17,307 nt of DNA, taken from positions 1 to 17,307 of the forward strand of contig CADCIU010000055.1 in NCBI GenBank assembly GCA_902801585.1, read 5' to 3'. This stretch comes from an uncultured Lachnospiraceae bacterium. GTDB taxonomy: Bacteria; Bacillota_A; Clostridia; Lachnospirales; Lachnospiraceae. The notes under the pieces are model-generated. The model had not been told where the DNA came from and did not search any database. It saw only the letters and a program-made list of their open reading frames with translations. This document shows, in pieces, positions 7,388-13,821 of this stretch (its first letter is position 1; the number at the start of each line of letters is the position of its first letter). The position numbers were made by a program, and so were the translations under genes.

Positions 7388-7410
7388 GGAAAAGAAAGGA
7401 AAACCTGCAC

Positions 7411-8535
7411 ATGAATAAGACACAGAAACAGATCATTCTAACCGGTGACCGCCCGACGGGAAGGCTGCATCTCGGTCACTATGTCGGATCTTTGAAGAGG
7501 CGCGTAGAGCTCCAGAATTCCGGCAAATTCGACGAGATCAATATTTTGATCGCCGATGACCAGGCGCTGACCGACAATGCGGACAACCCCGGAAAGATCA
7601 GAGACAACATCATCAACGTAGTACTGGACTATCTGTCTGTGGGAATCGATCCGGCCAAGACGACGATCTGTGTGCAATCCGCTCTTCCTGCGCTGCATGC
7701 GCTGACTTTTTATTATATGAACCTTGTCACGACAGCCCGCCTCTCCCGCAATCCCACTGTAAAAGCGGAGATGCAGATGCGCGGATTTGCAGACGAGGGA
7801 CTGCCGGCAGGTTTCTTCACTTATCCGGTTTCCCAGGCTGCCGATATCACAGCTTTTGACGCGACGGTCGTTCCGGTCGGAGAGGACCAGCTGCCCATGA
7901 TCGAGCAGACCAGGGAGATCGTCCAGAAGTTCAACAGCACATACGGCGAGACACTGGTCATGCCCAGAGCCATGATCCCCGAGAATGAGACGCAGCGCCG
8001 CCTTCCCGGTGTCGACGGCAAGGCCAAGATGAGCAAATCTCTCGGCAACTGCATCTATCTGAGCGATACGCCCAAGACGGTCAAGAAACAGGTCAACGGC
8101 AAGATGTTCACAGACCCCACGCACCTTCGGATCGAGGACCCGGGCCACACGGAAGGCAATGTCGTGTTCACATATCTGGACGCGCTCTGCACAGATGCGC
8201 ACTTTGCGGAATACCTTCCCGAATACGCAAATCTTGATGAGATGAAGGAGCACTATCGCCGCGGCGGACTCGGAGACGGCGTCTGCAAAAAGTTCCTGAT
8301 CAGCGTGCTGGAGGAAGAACTCAGCCCGATCCGCGCACAGCGTGCCAAATGGGAAGCAGATATTGATTCTGTCTATGACATCCTCAGAGAGGGAACGCTG
8401 AAAGCACAGGAGACCACGAACCGGACGCTGGATCGTGTCCGCAAAGCGATGCGGATCGACTACTTTGACGACCGCAGGATCGTGAAGGAGTGGGAGGCTA
8501 TCCTGAAGGAGACCCAGCCCCGGGGGAGAAGGTAA
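7411..8535 (+). CDS. trpS: Tryptophan--tRNA ligase
   Basis: Class I aminoacyl-tRNA synthetase charging tRNA-Trp. The HIGH motif is HLGH (residues 20-23) within TGDRPTGRLHLGHYVGSL, and the KMSKS motif is KMSKS (206-210). The FDATVVPVGEDQ segment (149-160) is the conserved region around the tryptophan pocket. Overall sequence follows the streptococcal/clostridial TrpRS type (ILTGDRPTG..., SQAADITAF, YRRGGLGDG). At 374 residues it is some 25-30 longer than the roughly 340 typical of that type; the excess is mostly a charged tail after the family's usual MxxxYF end (about 350-374). A modest AAGGAAAA ribosome site lies before the ATG. There is no T-box leader: the gap to udk is only 23 bases. Confidence 0.96.
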   Translation: MNKTQKQIILTGDRPTGRLHLGHYVGSLKRRVELQNSGKFDEINILIADDQALTDNADNPGKIRDNIINVVLDYLSVGIDPAKTTICVQSALPALHALTFYYMNLVTTARLSRNPTVKAEMQMRGFADEGLPAGFFTYPVSQAADITAFDATVVPVGEDQLPMIEQTREIVQKFNSTYGETLVMPRAMIPENETQRRLPGVDGKAKMSKSLGNCIYLSDTPKTVKKQVNGKMFTDPTHLRIEDPGHTEGNVVFTYLDALCTDAHFAEYLPEYANLDEMKEHYRRGGLGDGVCKKFLISVLEEELSPIRAQRAKWEADIDSVYDILREGTLKAQETTNRTLDRVRKAMRIDYFDDRRIVKEWEAILKETQPRGRR

Positions 8536-8575
8536 AGAAAGCAGAAAACAGCAGTAAATATGCTGTCTGACGGCT

Positions 8576-8604
8576 TTTAAAGAGGTCACATTGTCGTGTA
8601 TAAT
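8576..8604 (+). promoter_or_regulatory. Probable promoter of glgA
   Basis: TATAAT (8599-8604) with TTTAAA (8576-8581) at 17-bp spacing lies 54 bases before the glgA ATG. A small ACAGCA/TGCTGT hairpin (8548-8566) between trpS and this site lacks a proper T-run, so some transcription from trpS may continue into glgA. Confidence 0.45.
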
Positions 8605-8658
8605 GTGAATAATACAAAGTTGCTATTTTTACATTTTGTTGAAAAGGAGAGGTAGGAA

Positions 8659-10608
8659 ATGGCTGAAAAGAAAGCAGCTGCAAAAGCAGCAGAAGAGAAG
8701 GTGGTAAAACCTGTCGAGGAGACCAAGGAGACGGTTACTGCAGTAGAAGCAGAAGCGCCCAAGGCGGATGCTCCCAAGGCTGAGAAGAAGACCAAGACGG
8801 CAAAGACGACGAAAAAGACGGCCGCCAAGTCCACAGCCAAGAAGGCAGCTGCAAAAGCCGATGCCGATAAGGCTCCTGCTAAGAAGACGACCAGAACCAG
8901 AAAGACTGCAGCGAAAAAGGCCGAGGCACCTGCAGCAGAAGTGAAGGAAGAAGTAAAGGCCAAAGAGCCCGCTGTCGAGGAAGTAAAGGTTGAGGCAGCT
9001 CCTGCAGTCGAGGAAGTAAAGGCTGAGGCAGCTCCTGCAGCAGAGGAAGTAAAGGCTGAGGCTGCGCCCGCAGCAGAAGAAGTGAAAGAGGAAGCAGCAC
9101 CCGCAGCAGAGGAAGTCAAAGTGGAAGAAGCACCCGCTGAGCCCGAACTTCCCCAGCCCAGAAGAAGCATCGCATTCATCGGGTCCGAGTGCTATCCTTT
9201 CGTCAAGACCGGCGGACTCGGAGACGTCATGTATGCGCTTCCCAAGGCGCTGATCGCGCAGAACTGTGATGTCAAGGTCATTCTTCCCAGATACAAATGT
9301 ATCCCTCAGAAGTATCAGGAGAAGATGGTCTACCGCGGCGCGTTCCATATGGATCTGTGCGCGGACGGACGCACCTATTATGTAGGCATTATGGAATACG
9401 TCTGGGACGGCGTCGTCTACGATTTCATCGACAACGAGGAGTTCTTCAGCGAGGGCAAGCCTTATACCAATCTGGTAGATGACATTCCGAAGTATTGCTA
9501 TTTTGGCAAAGCAGCACTGGCAGCGCTCAACTACATGGACTGGATCCCGGATGTGATCCACTGCCATGACTGGCAGGCAGGCCTTGTGCCGGTCTATCTG
9601 CGCACCATGTTCGACAATACACCGATCGCACGCGCCAAGGTCATGATCACGATCCACAACCTGAAGTTCCAGGGCATCTACAATATTCCTACCATCAAGT
9701 ACTGGTCGGGACTTCCGGATTATGTGTTCAACAAGGATGCGCTCAAGCAGGGCTATGATGATGCCAATATGTTCAAGGGCGGCCTCGCTTACGCGAATAT
9801 GATCACCACTGTCAGCGGAACGTACGCCGGCGAGATCCAGACACCTTTCTACGGTGAGAACCTGGATGCGCATCTGCGTTATCACAGCGGAAAGCTGCGC
9901 GGAATCGTGAACGGAATCGACTACGATATGTGGAATCCGGCTGAGGACAAGCTGCTGGCAGCTCCTTACGATGCGACCAATGTCATTGAGAAAAAGAAAG
10001 CGAACAAGCTCGCTATGCAGGAATCTCTGGGACTTGAGAAGGACGAGGGCAAGTTCGTGATCGGACTGATCTCCCGTCTGACTGACCAGAAGGGTCTCGA
10101 CCTTGTCAACGCGATCGTACCGCAGCTGATGGATGGAAACACACAGGTCGTGGTCCTCGGAACCGGCGACGCGTTCTATGAGGATTCCTTCCGGTATTAT
10201 GAGAATGCTTATAAGGGAAGCTTCTGTGCGTACATCGCTTATGATGAGAGCCAGGCACACGGAATCTATGCAGGCGCAGACGCCTTCTTCGTGCCTTCCA
10301 GATTCGAGCCCTGCGGACTGACCCAGTTGATCGCAATGCACTACGGCACAGTGCCGATCGTCCGCGAGACCGGCGGCCTCAAGGATACGGTCGAGCCTTT
10401 CAACCAGTACACCGGCGAAGGCAACGGATTCACATTTGACAGATATGAGTCCGGACTCCTTCTGGATGCGACCAACAGAGCCAAGACGCTGTATTTCGAG
10501 CACCGTGAGGCGTGGGACGAGATGGTCAAGCGCAATATGTATAAGGATGTTTCCTGGGAGGTCTCCGCGAAGCAGTATCGTCAGCTGTATGTGGAAATGA
10601 CCCAGTAA
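8659..10608 (+). CDS. glgA: Glycogen synthase (GT5) with low-complexity N-terminal extension
   Basis: The 649-residue product has a complete GT5 glycogen synthase at about 168-649 (some 480 residues, normal GlgA length). KTGGLGD (183-189) binds ADP-glucose; Arg473 and Lys478 in SRLTDQKG and Glu550 in SRFEPCGLTQL match the catalytic Arg, Lys and Glu of the family; HCHDWQ and TGGLKDTV are also present. It extends alpha-1,4-glucan chains from ADP-glucose in the cytoplasm. Residues 1-165 are unusual: a Lys/Ala/Thr-rich basic block (about 36-90, histone H1-like) followed by an acidic block of EEVKxEAAPAx repeats. The frame is continuous, with AAGGAG before the ATG at 8659 and no better internal start, so the extension is probably translated. 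Other glg genes are absent here, so it stands alone as a transcription unit closed by a strong terminator. Confidence 0.93.
   Translation: MAEKKAAAKAAEEKVVKPVEETKETVTAVEAEAPKADAPKAEKKTKTAKTTKKTAAKSTAKKAAAKADADKAPAKKTTRTRKTAAKKAEAPAAEVKEEVKAKEPAVEEVKVEAAPAVEEVKAEAAPAAEEVKAEAAPAAEEVKEEAAPAAEEVKVEEAPAEPELPQPRRSIAFIGSECYPFVKTGGLGDVMYALPKALIAQNCDVKVILPRYKCIPQKYQEKMVYRGAFHMDLCADGRTYYVGIMEYVWDGVVYDFIDNEEFFSEGKPYTNLVDDIPKYCYFGKAALAALNYMDWIPDVIHCHDWQAGLVPVYLRTMFDNTPIARAKVMITIHNLKFQGIYNIPTIKYWSGLPDYVFNKDALKQGYDDANMFKGGLAYANMITTVSGTYAGEIQTPFYGENLDAHLRYHSGKLRGIVNGIDYDMWNPAEDKLLAAPYDATNVIEKKKANKLAMQESLGLEKDEGKFVIGLISRLTDQKGLDLVNAIVPQLMDGNTQVVVLGTGDAFYEDSFRYYENAYKGSFCAYIAYDESQAHGIYAGADAFFVPSRFEPCGLTQLIAMHYGTVPIVRETGGLKDTVEPFNQYTGEGNGFTFDRYESGLLLDATNRAKTLYFEHREAWDEMVKRNMYKDVSWEVSAKQYRQLYVEMTQ
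8977..9141 (+). repeat. 33-bp tandem repeat in glgA 5' region
   Basis: Five consecutive in-frame units of 33 bases encode EEVKVEAAPAV, EEVKAEAAPAA, EEVKAEAAPAA, EEVKEEAAPAA and EEVKVEEAPAE (residues 107-161). A shorter degenerate unit, EEVKAKEPAV, precedes them (8947-8976). Units 1-3 are nearly identical in DNA, which suggests recent slippage or recombination. Confidence 0.92.
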
Positions 10609-10637
10609 AAACAGAGAAAAATGAAACGGACATAGTT

Positions 10638-10678
10638 AAAACCGGCTGTATGCAAATCAGAGCATACAGCCGGTTTTT
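10638..10678. terminator. Bidirectional terminator between glgA and murT
   Basis: A perfect 16-bp stem: AAAACCGGCTGTATGC (10638-10653) pairs with GCATACAGCCGGTTTT (10662-10677) around an 8-base loop. The A-run on one side and T-run on the other give a U-tract in both directions, suiting the convergent glgA (+) and murT (-) genes. Confidence 0.92.
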
Positions 10679-10703
10679 ACATGTCATTTTTCGATGTCCC
10701 GGT

Positions 10704-12083
10704 TTACTCCCAGAAATCCTTGTTTCCTGTTTTGGGACCGAGTGCTGTGCGCAGTTCCATCATAGCAGTGTAATTGGGAAGAAGGAAGGTCGTGCAGTCC
10801 TCCTGCTCGAGTTCATCTACAAGTTTCTTATAATCACTGACGAGTTCCATCCTCTCTTTGTCCGCGCCTGCTCTCAGAAGGCGCTCATAAAGAGCCTGCG
10901 CGCAGTCGCCGGCGACATAAAGCTTCTGAAGACAAGGATCGGAGCAGAGTTTCTCGTAATCTGTATTGTCGATCCAGGAAATGTCATGGCCGTCGCCTGT
11001 CCTGTTGTTCAGACACAGGACGGCGTTGAAGGGATCTTTAAAGCTGGTCACATAAGTAAATGCCTGGTTGCATCCGGCGGGATTCTTGACCAGGATCATC
11101 TGCAGAATATTGCCGCCCAGTTCAAATGTCTCCATTCTGCCAAAAGCCGAGCGGACATTGGCCAGTGACCGGATCGCCTCCTGTGCGGGGAAGCCGAGCG
11201 CCTTGATCGCTGCGACGCAGGCCGCCGCATTGTAAACATTGTAGACTGCCGGAAGAGATACAAAGACCTCTTCTGTCTGTCCGCCGGTGCGCAGGCGGAA
11301 CGTGCTGCCATTGGTCCCCATGCTGTCGATCGAGGTGACGGCGACGTCGGGCGCCCGGTGCTGATAATCGCACTTCTTGCAGCGAAAGCCTCCAAGATGC
11401 GCGTAGATATGGTAGTCATATTCATACTCACCGCCGCATTTGGGACATTTGCCGGCATCCGCGAGATCGATATTGCCTTGTACGCCGACGGTCTCTTCCA
11501 GGCCGTAATAGATGACCTTGTTGGGAACACCAAGAGCAAGTGAAGCGGACTGCGTATCCTCCGCATTCAGTACGAGCACAGAATCCGGACTGCGCTTGAT
11601 CCCTTTGAGGATCTCTTTGCGGGTGTTCTCAACACCGCCGAAGCGGTCAGCCTGATCCGTAAAGAGATTCGTGACAACGATCACTTTGGGACGGATGAGG
11701 GGAACGACCTGCTTGAGAGCCGCCTCATCGACTTCCAGCACGGCATAGCGGTTTTTGGGTTTTCCGAGCCAGTTCGTATCGCAGATCAGATCAGATGCAA
11801 TTCCATGCAGCAGATTTGCGCCGGACCGGTCGCGATGACAGTCATGCCCGTTTTCGGTGAGTGCATGTTCGATCATATTGCAGGTCGTGGTCTTGCCGTT
11901 TGTGCCGGTGACAACAACGATCTCCATGTCCTGTGCAGGGACGGTCAGAATATTCTTCGATATTTTCATTGCGACGATCCCGGGCAGAGCCGTGCCTCCG
12001 CGGCCGGTCCGGCGAAGGACTCCCCGCGTCAGCTTGCACGATGCTACAGACAGGACGGTTTGGATTGTATTGGGTTTTTTCAT
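10704..12083 (-). CDS. murT: MurT, catalytic subunit of lipid II isoglutaminyl synthase
   Basis: A 459-residue Mur-ligase-like protein of the MurT group. The ATP-binding loop is GTNGKTTT (60-67), and the middle domain contains the MurT-specific four-cysteine zinc ribbon (Cys213, Cys216, Cys235, Cys238). The C-terminal DUF1727 domain has the RTGDGHDISWIDN segment (361-373) carrying the candidate catalytic aspartates. With the glutaminase GatD, MurT amidates the alpha-carboxyl of D-glutamate in lipid II, a step in peptidoglycan maturation on the cytoplasmic face. gatD is normally adjacent, but here downstream lies only the shared terminator and convergent glgA, and upstream a regulator gene. 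An AAAGG ribosome site precedes the ATG at 12083. All motifs look intact, so this is not an obvious pseudogene. Confidence 0.92.
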   Translation of the reverse strand: MKKPNTIQTVLSVASCKLTRGVLRRTGRGGTALPGIVAMKISKNILTVPAQDMEIVVVTGTNGKTTTCNMIEHALTENGHDCHRDRSGANLLHGIASDLICDTNWLGKPKNRYAVLEVDEAALKQVVPLIRPKVIVVTNLFTDQADRFGGVENTRKEILKGIKRSPDSVLVLNAEDTQSASLALGVPNKVIYYGLEETVGVQGNIDLADAGKCPKCGGEYEYDYHIYAHLGGFRCKKCDYQHRAPDVAVTSIDSMGTNGSTFRLRTGGQTEEVFVSLPAVYNVYNAAACVAAIKALGFPAQEAIRSLANVRSAFGRMETFELGGNILQMILVKNPAGCNQAFTYVTSFKDPFNAVLCLNNRTGDGHDISWIDNTDYEKLCSDPCLQKLYVAGDCAQALYERLLRAGADKERMELVSDYKKLVDELEQEDCTTFLLPNYTAMMELRTALGPKTGNKDFWE

Positions 12084-12176
12084 AATGATTACCTTTATCG
12101 ATATATTATCGTATATATCTTTTATTTACCTTATATATGCTCTTTGCTTGAACGGTACATATCCGAGACTATGGGC

Positions 12177-12205
12177 ATTGTAGCACTTGCCGGGGAAGTT
12201 GGAAA
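12177..12205 (-). promoter_or_regulatory. Probable extended -10 promoter of murT
   Basis: On the minus strand TTTCCA (12205-12200) and TACAAT (12182-12177) are 17 bp apart, with a TGC extended -10 directly before TACAAT. This gives a leader of about 85-90 bases, AT-rich near the gene (12085-12135), in which I see no stable structure. Confidence 0.5.
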
Positions 12206-12263
12206 GCCGGCAGCCTGAAATTCCGAATAAAACATCTCGGAGCAGAGTATAACATGTTCCGCA

Positions 12264-12315
12264 CAAAAGAGAGAGGACTGCCGCATCAGCCGATTTTCGG
12301 CTGATGCAGCAGTCC
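12264..12315 (-). terminator. Long-hairpin terminator of the AraC-type gene
   Basis: GGACTGC (12275-12281) pairs with GCAGTCC (12309-12315), and after one mismatch GCATCAGCCGA (12283-12293) pairs with TCGGCTGATGC (12297-12307), giving an 18-bp stem with a three-base loop. On the minus strand it is followed by CTCTCTTTTG. It lies about 30 bases after the regulator stop and separates that gene from murT. Confidence 0.88.
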
Positions 12316-12343
12316 GCATTATGATGAAGAGACCGGATTAAGG

Positions 12344-13582
12344 TTACATTTCTTTATTGGCGGCTTTATATTCCTCCGGCGTGCAGTTGAAATACTTCCT
12401 GAACCGCCGGTGAAAATAGCTGGTATTCAGTATACCGCATTTTTCCGCGATCTGGTTGACCGTATAATTTGTTGTTAAAAGGAGATCAGCGGCGTTTTCC
12501 ATCCGGATCTTCGTAAGATAGTCATGAAAAGTGACTCCGTGTTTTTGCTTGAACAACTGGCCGAGATAGGCGGCGTTTATATAGTACTTTCCGGCAAAAA
12601 GCTTCAGCGAGATCTTATTCATGTAATTATCGTGAATCTCTGATTCCACATGTTCCAGGATCAGGCCCGAAAAGGGAGAGAACGACTGGATGGTTTTAGA
12701 GAGGGAGGAACTGATCTCCATATTGAGCTGCTCAGGGCCGTCAGGAGACCTTTTCGCCAGATTATTGTCCTGTTGCGACTGCTGTACGATCAGCTTTATT
12801 TCTTCATCTATATCCTGAACGGTGTAGATGGCTGACAGGTGACCATTCTCCTGATCTTGAACGCGGATAAATGAATGCATTGTCCATTTATCACTGCTAT
12901 TCGGTATATGCATTCTGATCGCATAAGAATGCCGTGATTTTTTGAGAAGCTTCTGACGCAGCGTTTCCTGATCGGTATTAGTCAAAAAAGACTCTTTATG
13001 TTCGTCCGCAATACAGGACAGCAGTTTGTCTCTCCAGCCGGAATAGGTGAATTTGATACTGCGCTGCTCCGGATTCGGAGATTGAAAACCCGAAATGTAT
13101 AGGCCGGAGCATTCGTCCAGATCAAGATCTACGCGCATGGAATAGAGATAACTATTGATCAGAATATTTTTCTTGACAGACTCTTTTTCTACCGGCGGTA
13201 TGGAAACTCTGGAAGGACAAAAAACAGCATAGGCTGTTTCGGTATTGACTCTGTAGTACATAAACAGAATGCTGCCGTTCTCATTCTCACTTTTCAAGTC
13301 GATATACCGCATATATGCTTTTCCCATAAATTCGGGATCCATGCAGAAGTCACTGAACAGATCGGAGTTTGGAGAAAAAGGATTGTCAGACAAAACTCTG
13401 GATAAAAAGGAGTTGCACAATCCTTTTGTACCAAATGTACTTTGAAATAAACGAGAAGATTTAATCGCGCGATAAGTCCCGGAGAGGTAGTCCAGCTCAT
13501 ATAAACTGTCTATTTCTTGTACAATGGTTTTGACTAATTCATGCAGAGCGTATTCAGTTTGAGATTGATTTTGTTCACTCAT
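12344..13582 (-). CDS. AraC-family transcriptional regulator with N-terminal sensor region
   Basis: A 412-residue protein. The C-terminal hundred residues (about 312-408) are a two-helix-turn-helix AraC domain: INAAYLGQLFKQKHGVTFHDYL (helices around 335-356) and VNQIAEKCGILNTSYFHRRFRKYFNCTPEEY (375-405), each with the expected family residues. The N-terminal 270 residues lack the cupin of classical AraC and instead look like PAS-type sensing sequence, with YELDYLSGTYRAIK near 28 and AIYTVQDIDEEIK near 251 resembling the ends of PAS folds seen in Lachnospiraceae signalling proteins; this part is inference. The ribosome site before ATG 13582 is poor and no other start fits, so translation may be low. 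The gene is divergent from the large surface-protein gene and most likely regulates it, itself, or both. Confidence 0.9.
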   Translation of the reverse strand: MSEQNQSQTEYALHELVKTIVQEIDSLYELDYLSGTYRAIKSSRLFQSTFGTKGLCNSFLSRVLSDNPFSPNSDLFSDFCMDPEFMGKAYMRYIDLKSENENGSILFMYYRVNTETAYAVFCPSRVSIPPVEKESVKKNILINSYLYSMRVDLDLDECSGLYISGFQSPNPEQRSIKFTYSGWRDKLLSCIADEHKESFLTNTDQETLRQKLLKKSRHSYAIRMHIPNSSDKWTMHSFIRVQDQENGHLSAIYTVQDIDEEIKLIVQQSQQDNNLAKRSPDGPEQLNMEISSSLSKTIQSFSPFSGLILEHVESEIHDNYMNKISLKLFAGKYYINAAYLGQLFKQKHGVTFHDYLTKIRMENAADLLLTTNYTVNQIAEKCGILNTSYFHRRFRKYFNCTPEEYKAANKEM

Positions 13583-13649
13583 AATGGGACTGATACTCTT
13601 TAGTAATAGTGAAAAATGTACATTAATTTGGTGATGCAGTAACGATTAT

Positions 13650-13664
13650 TAGTATTTTATACTA
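13650..13664. repeat. 15-bp perfect palindrome in divergent promoter region
   Basis: TAGTAT-TTT-ATACTA lies 68 bases from the regulator start and 158 from the surface-protein start. It shares the ATAGT core (as ACTAT) with the nearby direct repeats and may be a further regulator-binding site or overlap the regulator's own promoter (TATAAA on the minus strand). Confidence 0.4.
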
Positions 13665-13683
13665 TGCTTTGCGAAAAAATTCC

Positions 13684-13726
13684 ATAGTTTCGTGGTCCCT
13701 ATAGTTTGTACTCTAAAGACTATAAT
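13684..13726 (+). promoter_or_regulatory. Putative AraC operator and promoter of surface-protein gene
   Basis: ATAGTTT occurs at 13684-13690 and again at 13701-13707, a direct repeat with a 17-bp step; a reverse copy (ACTATA, 13719-13724) follows. A perfect TATAAT lies at 13721-13726, while the -35 position (CCTATA, 13698-13703) is poor and is overlapped by the second repeat. Direct half-sites beside a weak -35 are the usual arrangement for an AraC-type activator. The inferred leader is about 90 bases long. Confidence 0.45.
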
Positions 13727-13821
13727 TTGTGCAGAGAATATGACTTTTTTCAGTGTTAAAATATTAAGGAATTATTAATTGGCTGCTCATAAACATTGCA
13801 AAGTTACAAGGAGGGGCACAA

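Noticed and set aside
8548..8566. Hairpin after trpS as a terminator
   Set aside because: Only a 6-bp stem with no following T-run; treated at most as a weak pause.
7438..8589. A 383-codon open frame on the minus strand opposite trpS
   Set aside because: Shadow of trpS with no recognisable motif; trpS has HIGH and KMSKS signatures.
8629..10503. A 624-codon open frame on the minus strand opposite glgA
   Set aside because: It mirrors the codon bias of glgA; its sequence is Leu/Arg/His/Cys-rich, has no family motif or ribosome site, and glgA on the other strand is certain.
13740..13780. Second promoter for the surface-protein gene in the AT-rich stretch
   Set aside because: Several AT-rich hexamers resemble a -10, but none has a fitting -35 at 16-18 bp; the TATAAT at 13721 is better.
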